48,996 nucleotides of DNA from an uncultured archaeon (GTDB taxonomy: Archaea; Halobacteriota; Methanosarcinia; Methanosarcinales; Methanoperedenaceae). The notes under the pieces were generated by a model. The model ran no database searches, was not told the origin of the DNA, and saw nothing but the letters and a program-made list of their open reading frames with translations. The position numbers and the translations under genes were made by a program. Of the stretch, positions 33,854-42,920 are shown one piece after another. Within the stretch, counting starts at the first letter, position 1. The number at the start of each line of letters is the position of its first letter. The DNA lies in assembly GCA_902384525.1 (NCBI GenBank), contig CABMCA010000100.1, positions 1-48,996 of the forward strand, in the 5' to 3' direction.

Positions 33854-35200
33854 ATGCCCATTACTAAAACAAAGGCGCTATTGATCGCAGGGACTGCTAG
33901 CGGCGTGGGAAAAACCACGGTCGCAACAGGTCTTATGGCTGCCCTTAGCAAAAATCACAAAGTCCAGCCTTTCAAGGTTGGTCCTGATTTTATCGACCCA
34001 GGGCATCATACGCAGATTTGCAGCCGCCCCTCAAGGAATCTTGACAGCTTCATGATGGGAGAAAAAGGGGTGCTGGAAACATTCGTGCGCGCATCCCAGG
34101 GCGCTGATTATTGTATAATTGAAGGTGTCATGGGCTTATTTGACGGTCTTGATTCAACCGAGGTCGCAAGTTCAGCCCATATCGCAAAGATCCTGAATGT
34201 CTCTGTTCTACTTGTTATTAATGCGCACGGGGTATCCCGAAGTATCGCAGCTATTGTAAAAGGTTTTTCTGAATTTGACCGCAGTGTCAATATTCGGGGA
34301 ATAATACTCAATAATACAGGAAGCGATAATCATATTAAAATCATCAGGGATTCACTGGACAGCGCAGGCATCAAAATACCTGTTGTCGGCGCGCTTCCGA
34401 GAAGCAAAGAATTATCAATCCCGTCCCGGCATCTTGGTCTTCATATGGCCGGTGAAAATAATCTGAAAAATACAGAACTTGCCAATTTTATTGAACAGCA
34501 TATCGATATGGATTCAGTGAAAACAATTGCAGAGAATTTTAACCCGTTTGATATCGATTTTAAGGCACATAAAGAGCAATTCAATGTGAAGATAGGCATC
34601 GCAAATGACAACGCCTTCTGCTTCTATTACCAGGATACATTTGATGCCCTCAAAATCTCAGGAGCAGAGTTCATCTTTTTCAGTCCGATGAGCGATAAGC
34701 TGCCGCAGGTTGATGGTTTATACCTTGGTGGAGGATATCCTGAACTTTTCGCAAAGGAACTTGAAGCTTCAAACACCCGGCATGAGATAAAAAAAGTAGC
34801 AGAAGACGGGATGCCCATATATGGCGAGTGTGGCGCGCTTCTATATCTTTGTAACAGTCTCAAAACCGATAAGGCTTATAAAATGGCAGGAGTCCTCGGG
34901 GCAAACTCAAGGATGACAGCAAAGCTCCAGGCGTTAGGTTATACCGAAGCTGAAGCTGTTATGGATTCTCCGATCGTGAAAAAGGGCAAAGTAATACGGG
35001 GGCATGAGTTCCACTATTCCTTAACAGAATGTAACCAGGATGCGCGTTTTGTGTATAAATTAAGGCGCGGGAAAGGGATTATTGAAGGGCGGGATGGGCT
35101 GATGGAGCATAATACAGTGGCAAGTTATATGCATACGCATCCGTCTTCTAATTCATTCGATGAGTTCCTGCGACAATGCAGTAAATATAAATCGAGATAG
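33854..35200 (+). CDS. cbiA: Cobyrinate / Ni-sirohydrochlorin a,c-diamide synthase
   Basis: A 448-residue glutamine-dependent amidotransferase that amidates two acetate side chains of a tetrapyrrole, either cobyrinate (CbiA, cobamides) or Ni-sirohydrochlorin (CfbB, coenzyme F430); the two are close homologues and I cannot separate them by eye. The N-terminal dethiobiotin-synthase-like domain has Walker A GTASGVGKTT and VGPDFIDPGHH, IIEGVMGLFDG; the C-terminal glutaminase has LYLGGGYPELFA and the catalytic Cys in YGECGALLYL. ATG at 33854 is preferred over TTG at 33845; a box A-like TTTATATT lies about 30 bases upstream. Confidence 0.93.
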   Translation: MPITKTKALLIAGTASGVGKTTVATGLMAALSKNHKVQPFKVGPDFIDPGHHTQICSRPSRNLDSFMMGEKGVLETFVRASQGADYCIIEGVMGLFDGLDSTEVASSAHIAKILNVSVLLVINAHGVSRSIAAIVKGFSEFDRSVNIRGIILNNTGSDNHIKIIRDSLDSAGIKIPVVGALPRSKELSIPSRHLGLHMAGENNLKNTELANFIEQHIDMDSVKTIAENFNPFDIDFKAHKEQFNVKIGIANDNAFCFYYQDTFDALKISGAEFIFFSPMSDKLPQVDGLYLGGGYPELFAKELEASNTRHEIKKVAEDGMPIYGECGALLYLCNSLKTDKAYKMAGVLGANSRMTAKLQALGYTEAEAVMDSPIVKKGKVIRGHEFHYSLTECNQDARFVYKLRRGKGIIEGRDGLMEHNTVASYMHTHPSSNSFDEFLRQCSKYKSR

Positions 35201-35207
35201 CTAACTT

Positions 35208-35259
35208 TAATGTCCAGCGACATGCCGGGGTTCATCTATGAACCTGTCAGTGGACATTA
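35208..35259 (+). terminator. Long bulged hairpin after cbiA/cfbB
   Basis: TAATGTCCA (35208-35216) pairs with TGGACATTA (35251-35259), GACA (35219-35222) with TGTC (35245-35248), and the tip is GGTTCAT-CT-ATGAACC (35229-35244). It starts eight bases after the stop. No T tract follows; it may act as a terminator, an mRNA 3' end or be a palindromic repeat. Confidence 0.45.
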
Positions 35260-35351
35260 GCTAACCGGCAAAAGTCATGGCGTGAGATTTATATATTGTG
35301 AAACATATTCCATACCGCAAAACAAAGGGTGGTTTTATTATTAACAACCGG

Positions 35352-37115
35352 ATGATCAGCAGGCGCAGATTCATGAGTATGTGCGGGAAGGCAGCGCTTC
35401 TTTCCGCAGGTATAGGGCTTTCAGGATGTCTTGAAGCCTCAAAGGACAAGTCAACCAATTTGACATCAGGCGTGTCTAAGCTGGGCGGGACTTTCATAGA
35501 CGGCGCATCAGGAGCCGATGCCGAAACTCTCAACTGGATACTTGCCGCAGATGCTACATCTCTTGGATATATCGGCCTCGCCCTTGATGGTTTAATAACT
35601 TATGACAACAAGTTCAATATTGTTAATCGCTGGCTAAAAAATGACATCCGGACATCTGATGACGGATTATCCTATACTGTCACAATTAGTGACGATCTTT
35701 TCTGGAGCGATGGCAAGCCTGTTACAGCAGATGATTTTGTTTACACCATGAAAAACCTGATGTTTTCCGACTGGATGGCATATACCTATGCAGGAGACTG
35801 GATGGAAGAGATTGACGGTAAGAGCGTTTACGTAGAACCTGTGGCAGAAAACGAAACTACTTTCACTATTCACAGGAAGACCGTTGATCCTGAGTTCCTG
35901 TACACTGTGACTGACCTGCTGGTATACCCAAAACATATCGTCTCAAAATATGAGGGAGATGTGAAAGCATTTACCCAGGCGCCTGAACTCAATAATCTAT
36001 CTTATACGGGAAATCTCGGCCCTTACCGATACAAGGAATGGATACGAAACGACAAGATCGTCATGGAGCGAAATCCTGATTATTATCTGGGAAAACAAAA
36101 TGGTGAGCCGTATTTTGAAGAATATGTGATCAAGATATTCGGGACATCAGCAGCCAGGCATGCAGCAATGGAAGCAGGTGATATTACTTCCACAGGTATT
36201 GATCCCGAACAGGTCATGAAGTTCAAGGCAATCCCAACGATCCAGGTTTTCACAATACCGACATCCGGGTACCGGGTGTTGCAGTATAATATGAGAGATA
36301 ACGGGTGGCCGGGTTTGCGGGAAAAGAAAGTCAGACAGGCGCTATCCATGGCGATAAGTAAAGAAAAAATAATCCAGCAGATCTTGCTTGGCTTTGGTGA
36401 GCCCGCATTCAGTTTCATTCCAAAGGTCTCTCCATGGTATGATGAAGCAGGGCTTTCGATGTTCGGAATTGGCACACTGTACGACAAGAACAGGGCAAAA
36501 CAATTGATGAAGGAAGCAGGCTATGGAATTGAAAAAAATGGAGAAATCCAGGTCGTTGATAAGAACGGCGGGAAAATAAAGTTTAATTTTGTCACAATTA
36601 CAGGAAGCGCAGTCCATGAATCAATGGCATATCTAATAAAACAGGAATTGGGCGATATAGGGATTGATGTTGATATAAAGTTCGTTCCATGGGAAACAAT
36701 TCTTCGTAAATATTACATGAATAAAGTTCCTGGCAGCGACCAGCCTGAAAGGAACAACAACGGCCCGCGTTCAGTAAGTGAGGAACCATGGGATCTTATC
36801 TATGCCTGACAGGTTACAGACCCATTGCAGCCCTCCGGAACTGAGATATTCTTTGTCACGGATGGGGGCCTGAATACTTATGGATACTCGAACCCACAGG
36901 TTGATGCCCTGTTCAAGAAAGCACGCTCAAAAGAAGCGCTTGATATAAATGCAAGGAAAAAGATATATTCAGAGTTATCAAAGATCATTTCAGATGACCA
37001 GCCCCTTGATTTCCTGGCATATCCGGCTGCGAATGTTGCCTATAAGACAAATGTGAAGGGAATAGAGCCGGGTATAAGTATGAGCTATAATTACCAGGAA
37101 TGGTATTTTGGATGA
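35352..37115 (+). pseudogene. dppA: Peptide/nickel ABC transporter substrate-binding protein with in-frame TGA
   Basis: A family-5 extracellular solute-binding protein, about 587 codons. The Tat-type signal SRRRFM and lipobox LSGC (C26) near the start at 35352 imply export and a lipid anchor. Body blocks: NPDYYLGKQNGEPYFEEYVI, VRQALSMAISKEKIIQQILLG. At 36807-36809 a TGA interrupts the frame after DLIYA; the same frame continues with QVTDPLQPSGTEIFFVTDGG to the true end at 37115. A single G to A change in TGG (Trp) explains it, as W is common at this place. The start at 35352 was chosen over a GTG at 35298, as the latter lies almost on the box A (35289-35295). Confidence 0.85.
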
Positions 37116-37179
37116 ATTGCACTCTATAAGACTGCAAAGAAACTGACCAAAAAGAAAGTATGAGCGTAAGAAACAAAAC

Positions 37180-37419
37180 TTATTCCATCAGTTTAATAAA
37201 TTCTTCTCTTGTTAACCCTGATTGCTTGATAATCGAAATCAAAGTTGCCTTTGGAACAGGATTTCTTTTTGGAATGATAACAAGATACTTATCACCATGA
37301 TTGCCTACTCTTATCAATGCCGTATGACTACCTTTACTTCTGATTGGAGCCTAATCAAACCCGGCTTTAAAGAGCCGCTTTAAAATCATATCAGATGAAA
37401 TAGAAGGAAGTTTGCTCAC
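37180..37419 (-). pseudogene. hicA: HicA-family toxin gene with internal amber codon
   Basis: Leftward frame of 79 residues: SKLPSISSDMILKRLFKAGFD, then TAG at 37353-37351, then APIRSKGSHTALIRVG, DKYLVIIPKRNPVPKATLI and QSGLTREEFIKLM. The KGSH motif with the catalytic His and the double-stranded-RNA-binding-like fold identify HicA (mRNA interferase). The amber codon falls at a variable aromatic position before the catalytic stretch. The GTG start overlaps the TGA of the hicB remnant. Confidence 0.8.
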
Positions 37420-37561
37420 ACTGCCACACCAATAGTGGAAGTGAATTTGTTTGGCGAATGTAAGGCGTGTCACCCGCACTGGCAACTTCAAGCTCAGGGC
37501 ACTTTGAGACATATACATCATCTTCCTGCCAGATTATAGCTGTAACATTGAATTTTTCCAT
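37416..37561 (-). pseudogene. hicB: HicB antitoxin remnant with internal deletion
   Basis: From the ATG at 37561 the first 32 residues are a good HicB N-terminus (MEKFNVTAIIWQEDDVYVSK, CPELEVASAGDTP), after which the frame loses family resemblance. The last codons before hicA, in another frame, read KFTSTIGVAV-stop, a HicB-like end. So most of the middle and the frame were lost. With the amber codon in hicA the whole pair is dead or dying. Confidence 0.75.
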
Positions 37562-37671
37562 ATTTTCCAATCTGTTAAAATGTAACTCTTGCTATTAAAT
37601 TTTTTGTTAAACTCTTTTCTATATTTGAATGCCCAAAACCTAAATACACTCACCACATATTTCACATCAGC

Positions 37672-38637
37672 ATGTCAATGAAATCCTACATCGCAAAAAG
37701 GCTCCTTCACACCATCCTTATCGCATGGGGTGTTATGACCGCCGCCTTTTTCCTGATGAGGATCGGCCCGCATTCCCCGGCCGATAAATATCTTGCAACT
37801 CTCGGAGCAGGGCATAATGTGAGCCAGGTTGCGGCTGCCATTGAATCCCGTTACGGTGTTGACCGCCCGCTCTATGAGCAGTATTTCACTTACATCACTT
37901 CCCTTCTCCACGGGGACTGGGGCTGGTCATTCAGTACTTCAATGCCTGTCAGCGACCTTATCCGCACTCACTGGGTATATTCCTTCCAGCTTATTCTCCT
38001 TAGTTCAATAGTCGCGATATTGCTCGGAATAACTATTGGGATATTTTCAGCCGCAAGGAAGAATACAACAGCAGACCACATTACGACATTTTTTTCATTT
38101 GCAGGCATCTCTATTCCTAATTTCTGGCTCGGGATGATGCTGATCCTTATTTTCTCGGTCAAACTCGGCTGGTTCAAAACATATTATGATACAGGTCTTC
38201 CCATGTTCTCACTTTCCAATCTATATGCCCTGATATTACCTGTAATGACTCTTGCTACTGGTATGATGGCAGGATACAGCAGGTATGTGAGAAGTTCGAT
38301 GCTTGAAAATATGAACAAGGACTATGTAAGAACGGCAAGAGCAAAAGGACTCCCTGAAAGTATAGTTTTAAGAAGGCATGTTTTTCGTAATGCCCTCCTT
38401 CCTGTTGTTACGATAATCATGCTCGATATGAGCGGCATCTTTTTCGGGGGCGCATATATTACCGAGGTGATCTTCGGGATACCGGGTCTTGGATGGATGT
38501 CCCTGAAGGCTGTTTTTTCCGATGATTATTCTGTTGTGCTCGCCGTTACATTGATAGGGGCATTTGTAACATTATTTTTTAATCTTGTAGCAGATATCGC
38601 ATATACATATTTAGACCCGAGGATAAGGTATGAATAA
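37672..38637 (+). CDS. dppB: Peptide/nickel ABC transporter permease (DppB-type)
   Basis: A 321-residue inner permease with six membrane helices. It opens MSMKSYIAKRLLHTILIAWG, has GVDRPLYEQYFTYI in the outer loop and the EAA-like coupling loop YVRTARAKGLPESIVLRRHV (about residues 215-235), typical of DppB/NikB. An ATG at 37678 is an alternative start. It is followed by the DppC gene after three bases. The binding-protein gene lies upstream, separated by the dead HicBA pair, about 560 bases. Confidence 0.92.
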   Translation: MSMKSYIAKRLLHTILIAWGVMTAAFFLMRIGPHSPADKYLATLGAGHNVSQVAAAIESRYGVDRPLYEQYFTYITSLLHGDWGWSFSTSMPVSDLIRTHWVYSFQLILLSSIVAILLGITIGIFSAARKNTTADHITTFFSFAGISIPNFWLGMMLILIFSVKLGWFKTYYDTGLPMFSLSNLYALILPVMTLATGMMAGYSRYVRSSMLENMNKDYVRTARAKGLPESIVLRRHVFRNALLPVVTIIMLDMSGIFFGGAYITEVIFGIPGLGWMSLKAVFSDDYSVVLAVTLIGAFVTLFFNLVADIAYTYLDPRIRYE

Positions 38638-38640
38638 AAT

Positions 38641-39543
38641 ATGAATATCACAACATACTACTGGGAAAGAATAAAAGGGCATAGACTTGCTATGTCTGGC
38701 CTGGCATTTATTATATTTCTCATTTTATTAGCTGCTATCGGTCCATTTTTCACTGTAAGCCCAACTGTTGTGAATTTTGATGAAAAGAACCTTCCACCCA
38801 TCGGTTTTTCCGTAGAACAATCAAAATTCAGTTCTGAAGCAGGAAGCTTGATTACAACTCATGTCCGGGGAAAATGGGAACATCCTCTTGGCACTGATGG
38901 CATGGGACGGGATTTGCTATCACAGCTCATTTCAGGGACCAGGGTTTCTTTGCTTGTTGGTTTGTTCGCCACGGGTCTTGCGATAATAATAGGTGCGATG
39001 GTAGGTGTAACTTCAGCCTATTTCGGAGGGATCATAGATAACATCCTGATGAGATTTACAGACATTATGATGACTTTTCCATTCCTTCTTCTCCTGATAC
39101 TTATCGTTTATATGTTCGGCTCCAGCCTGACATTAATAATACTTTCCATAGGTCTCACAGGCTGGACAGGAACGGCGCGGCTGGTAAGAAGCGAGACGCT
39201 GTCCCTTCGGACGCGTGAATTCATAATGGCATCAAAAGCTCTTGGGGCAAGCGATTTCAGGATAGTTTTCCATCACCTTCTCCCCAACACGATCAGTTCA
39301 ATAATCGTACTTGCAACCCTCACAATTCCGGGGGCGATCCTTGCTGAAGCTGCTTTGAGTTTTATAGGTCTTGGGGACCCGCAGGTTGCAAGCTGGGGAA
39401 ATATTTTAAATGCAGGACAGAATGACATCCAGACCGCATGGTGGATCGCAGTTGAGCCTGGAATTATGTTATTCCTTACTATTATTTCATTTAATTTCCT
39501 GGGAGAAGGTCTTCGTGATGCTTTTGATCCTAAAAGTGAATGA
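38641..39543 (+). CDS. dppC: Peptide/nickel ABC transporter permease (DppC-type)
   Basis: A 300-residue second permease. It has the N-terminal DppC leader helix (about residues 18-40), the HPLGTDGMGRDLLSQLISGT hallmark and the coupling loop RTREFIMASKALGASDFRIV (about residues 185-204). It pairs with the DppB product. The stop overlaps the start region of the first ATPase gene, so the four genes make a tight operon. Confidence 0.93.
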   Translation: MNITTYYWERIKGHRLAMSGLAFIIFLILLAAIGPFFTVSPTVVNFDEKNLPPIGFSVEQSKFSSEAGSLITTHVRGKWEHPLGTDGMGRDLLSQLISGTRVSLLVGLFATGLAIIIGAMVGVTSAYFGGIIDNILMRFTDIMMTFPFLLLLILIVYMFGSSLTLIILSIGLTGWTGTARLVRSETLSLRTREFIMASKALGASDFRIVFHHLLPNTISSIIVLATLTIPGAILAEAALSFIGLGDPQVASWGNILNAGQNDIQTAWWIAVEPGIMLFLTIISFNFLGEGLRDAFDPKSE

Positions 39544-39554
39544 GGGAAATGTAT

Positions 39555-40520
39555 ATGGAATCAATCTTATCTGTTGAGAATCTTAAGACCTATTTTTTTA
39601 CAAAAAAAGGAACTGTAAAGGCAGTTGATGATATTTCCTTTGATCTTCGGAAAGGAGAACTCCTGTGCATTGTTGGTGAATCAGGCTCCGGAAAAACCGT
39701 AACGGCGTTGTCCATCCTGCGACTTATAGAAAGTCCCGGGAAAATAATTGACGGGAGAATCATCCTGAATGGCAGGGATCTTCCTGGACTTTCCCCCGGA
39801 CAAATGCAGGATGTGCGTGGCAATAAAATTGCCATGGTATTCCAGGACCCGCATTCTTCTCTTAATCCTATCTTCACAATAGGATACCAGGTAGACGAAG
39901 CTATAACCGCACATAAAAGCGTCAATGAAAATGAAACTACATCAAAATCTATCGAACTTCTGGAACTTGTAGGAATTCCAATGGCTAAAGAACGGTATCA
40001 TGATTACTCCCACCAGTTTTCAGGTGGGATGAAACAAAGAGTTGTAATTGCAATGGCACTGGCATGCCATCCTGAGGTGTTGATTGCGGACGAGCCAACA
40101 ACTGCTCTTGACCTGACAGTACAGGCGCAGATCCTTGACCTTTTTTTAGAGCTTCGCAATAAATTTTTCATGTCAATTATTTATATAACACATGACCTTG
40201 CGGTAGTATCCGAAATAGCGGATAGCATAGTTGTTATGTATGCAGGAAGGATTGTGGAAAAAGGAAGCAGAGAAGATATAATGTCAAATCCGTTACATCC
40301 ATATACGAAAGGATTGATACGGTGTCTGCCCTCCGATCACGGGGAAATCGTTCCAATTCCCGGAACGATACCGAATTTAATAAATCTACCTCAGGGATGC
40401 GTTTTTCATCCAAGATGCATCCACTCAATGGAAATTTGCAGGAAGAAGAGACCCTCTCTAAACATGGTCAAGGAAGCACATTATGTCAGCTGCTTCCTAT
40501 ATGGGGATAATCATGAATAA
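39555..40520 (+). CDS. dppD: Peptide/nickel ABC transporter ATP-binding protein (DppD-type)
   Basis: A 321-residue ATPase: Walker A GESGSGKTVTA, Q-loop VFQDPHSSLNP, signature FSGGMKQRVVIAMA, Walker B VLIADEPTTALD, and the C-terminal oligopeptide-binding extension with CVFHPRCIHSMEIC (Cys-rich tail found in DppD/OppD). ATG at 39555 has GAGGGA seven bases upstream; earlier ATGs at 39540 and 39549 are possible. Its end overlaps the DppF start. Confidence 0.94.
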   Translation: MESILSVENLKTYFFTKKGTVKAVDDISFDLRKGELLCIVGESGSGKTVTALSILRLIESPGKIIDGRIILNGRDLPGLSPGQMQDVRGNKIAMVFQDPHSSLNPIFTIGYQVDEAITAHKSVNENETTSKSIELLELVGIPMAKERYHDYSHQFSGGMKQRVVIAMALACHPEVLIADEPTTALDLTVQAQILDLFLELRNKFFMSIIYITHDLAVVSEIADSIVVMYAGRIVEKGSREDIMSNPLHPYTKGLIRCLPSDHGEIVPIPGTIPNLINLPQGCVFHPRCIHSMEICRKKRPSLNMVKEAHYVSCFLYGDNHE

Positions 40521-41460
40521 CCTGATCGACATTGAGAACATCAGGAAATATTATCCTGTAAATCGCAGTTTTTTTTCAAAAAAAAGAGATGACGTTAAGG
40601 CAGTTGATGGTGTTTCATTTTCGATCAGGAAGTGTGAGACACTTGGCCTTGCAGGTGAATCCGGATGCGGTAAATCCACTTTGGGGCGAACCATTTTAAA
40701 ACTTGAAGAACTTGATTCCGGAAAGATATTGTTCAGGGGTAGCGATATTACCAATTTCAAAAAAGACCGGTTAAAAGAGTTCAGGAAAGAATGCCAGATA
40801 ATATTCCAGGATCCAAAATCCAGTCTTGATCCGAGAATGACGGTAGGGAATTCGATCGAGGAGGCATTGGTCATTCATAATATCGGCGGCAGGGAAAGTC
40901 GGGAAAGTATTGTTGAGGAGTTAATTACAAAAGTTGGTCTTGAGCCTGATTTTATCACAAGATATCCGCATGAGCTAAGCGGGGGCCAGCAGCAAAGAAT
41001 AGGCATTGCAAGAGCCCTTGCTGTTAATCCCGGATTGATAGTTGCAGATGAACCTGTAAGCGCTCTTGATGTTTCAGTACAGGCCCAGATCCTGAACCTT
41101 CTGATGGAGCTAAAAACAGAGCTTAAGCTTTCGTATTTATTCATCGCCCATAATCTGTATGTCATCCGCTATATCTCCGACAGGGTGGCAATTATGTATC
41201 TTGGAAAGATCGTGGAGCTTGCCAGTAAGGATGAGTTATTTGAGAATCCGCTGCATCCCTATACTGTGGCATTATTATCTTCGATTCCGGGCAGCAAGGA
41301 CAGGAAAATCTTAAGAGGAGAAGTTCCTTCACCAATAAATCCGCCGCCAGGTTGCAGATTTCATACACGGTGTGAAAAAAAGCTGGAAAGATGTAATATA
41401 ATTGAGCCTGGAATGAAAGAGGTCGGGAAAGGGCATTTTGTTATGTGCCATTTGTACTGA
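40513..41460 (+). CDS. dppF: Peptide/nickel ABC transporter ATP-binding protein (DppF-type)
   Basis: A 315-residue second ATPase: Walker A GESGCGKSTLGR, Q-loop IFQDPKSSLDPRMTV, signature LSGGQQQRIGIARAL, Walker B LIVADEPVSALDVSVQ, and the Cys-rich end CRFHTRCEKKLERCNI. Its ATG at 40513 lies inside the end of dppD, with GGGGA before it. Last gene of the operon. The substrate (peptide, nickel or other) cannot be inferred from the ATPases. Confidence 0.94.
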   Translation: MNNLIDIENIRKYYPVNRSFFSKKRDDVKAVDGVSFSIRKCETLGLAGESGCGKSTLGRTILKLEELDSGKILFRGSDITNFKKDRLKEFRKECQIIFQDPKSSLDPRMTVGNSIEEALVIHNIGGRESRESIVEELITKVGLEPDFITRYPHELSGGQQQRIGIARALAVNPGLIVADEPVSALDVSVQAQILNLLMELKTELKLSYLFIAHNLYVIRYISDRVAIMYLGKIVELASKDELFENPLHPYTVALLSSIPGSKDRKILRGEVPSPINPPPGCRFHTRCEKKLERCNIIEPGMKEVGKGHFVMCHLY

Positions 41461-41560
41461 TTGGACGATCGTATTTTTTATAAAAAATTATGTCCTTATA
41501 CGGGCAATTTCGTGCATCCAATGGATAAAATTATATACTCATCGACTGAAACTATTAATT

Positions 41561-42871
41561 ATGACAATAAGTGAAACCGTATGCCGTGAGAGCCTTTCAA
41601 ATCATCGTCCTGCTATTTCAATACCCGATAACCAGAAATATGATCTTGTATGTACAGGCTGTAATACAGCTTATTTTAACGACCGCCTCAAATGTGATTC
41701 TGACAATGGCCTGTTGCGCACAAATTACAGGAACAAAAAACTTGAATTAAAAGATGTTCCCGGAATTGGAAAATTTCATGACTGGCTGCCTGTTAATGAG
41801 CTCATCACCACTGATTCAGGCCCGGTCACATACAGAAGCACGGAACTTGCGCAATACCTGGGACTTAATAACCTTTTCATAGGTTTTAATGGCTACTGGC
41901 CCGAAAGGGGAGCTAACATCAAAACATGCAGTTTCAAGGAACTGGAGGCTTTCCCAACGCTCACTAAATTCAGGAGCGCAGGTAAATCCCTTGTTCTTGC
42001 TTCTGCCGGGAATACGGCGCGGGCTTTTGCCCATGTGTCTGCAATGACTGGTGTAAATGTTTATATCGTGGTGCCCGGAAGCGGAATATCAAGAATGTGG
42101 CTGCCGGAAGAGCCCACTGATTCAATTCATTTTATACAAATGGGTAATAACTGCGACTATACGGATTCCATCCACCTTGCAGAAAGACTTTCCGCCGCCC
42201 CAGGTATGCAGGCTGAAGGCGGTGCAAGGAACGTGGCACGAAGAGACGGTATGGGAACAGTGATGCTTGATTCATCGGTTTTTATGAAACGGATACCGGA
42301 TCATTATTTCCAGGCAATAGGAAGCGGAACAGGAGGAATAGCAGCATGGGAAGCATCACTCAGGTTACTTGAAGACGGAAGATTTGGTAAAGCGCTCCCG
42401 GAACTTCATCTTTCCCAGAACCTTCCATTTGTACCCATGTACAATGCATGGAAAGCCGGGCGGCGCGATATCATAAAAGATATCGATATGCCTGAGCCAA
42501 AAAAACTCATTCATGAGATGTATGCCGATATCCTTTCCAACAGGGAACCGCCATATTCAGTATCCGGGGGTGTCTATGATGCATTGTGTGCAACAAACGG
42601 CAGTATGTATGCGATATCCAACGATGCTGCGAAGAATGGTGTAACATTATTTGAAGATCTTGAAGGTATTGATATCTTCCCGCCAGCAGGAGTTGCCGTT
42701 GCCTCATTGATCGAAGCGGTAGATGCCGGAAAAGTGAAAAAGGATGATTATATCGTGTTAAATATCACTGGCGGCGGAGTAAAACGCGTTGAACAGGATC
42801 ATAAACTTTATAAGATCGAACCATCTGCATATGCTGAGAATGCGAATGTTCCCCTGGAAGGGATAATTTAA
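41561..42871 (+). CDS. Cysteate synthase (coenzyme M biosynthesis)
   Basis: A 436-residue PLP enzyme that makes L-cysteate from phosphoserine and sulfite, the first step of the Methanosarcina-type coenzyme M route. It resembles threonine synthase but with the cysteate-synthase blocks YDLVCTGCNTAYFNDRLKC (Cys-rich N-terminus) and PERGANIKTCSFKELEAF, where the SFK lysine binds PLP; further VLASAGNTARAFAHVSAMTG and FQAIGSGTGGIAAWEASLRL. The ATG at 41561 lies about 25 bases after the box A ATTATATA (41530-41537), so the mRNA is probably leaderless; longer in-frame starts reach into dppF. Next to the ComDE gene. Confidence 0.93.
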   Translation: MTISETVCRESLSNHRPAISIPDNQKYDLVCTGCNTAYFNDRLKCDSDNGLLRTNYRNKKLELKDVPGIGKFHDWLPVNELITTDSGPVTYRSTELAQYLGLNNLFIGFNGYWPERGANIKTCSFKELEAFPTLTKFRSAGKSLVLASAGNTARAFAHVSAMTGVNVYIVVPGSGISRMWLPEEPTDSIHFIQMGNNCDYTDSIHLAERLSAAPGMQAEGGARNVARRDGMGTVMLDSSVFMKRIPDHYFQAIGSGTGGIAAWEASLRLLEDGRFGKALPELHLSQNLPFVPMYNAWKAGRRDIIKDIDMPEPKKLIHEMYADILSNREPPYSVSGGVYDALCATNGSMYAISNDAAKNGVTLFEDLEGIDIFPPAGVAVASLIEAVDAGKVKKDDYIVLNITGGGVKRVEQDHKLYKIEPSAYAENANVPLEGII

Positions 42872-42920
42872 TACTGGATCAACATAATTGCATCATCATA
42901 AAAAACATAGATAAATATAA

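Noticed and set aside
36807-36809. TGA as selenocysteine codon in the binding-protein gene
   Set aside because: Family-5 binding proteins have no known selenocysteine, no insertion hairpin is evident, and TGG to TGA explains it more simply.
37351-37353. TAG as pyrrolysine codon in hicA
   Set aside because: hicB is already broken, so decay is the simpler reading; kept only as a point to check.
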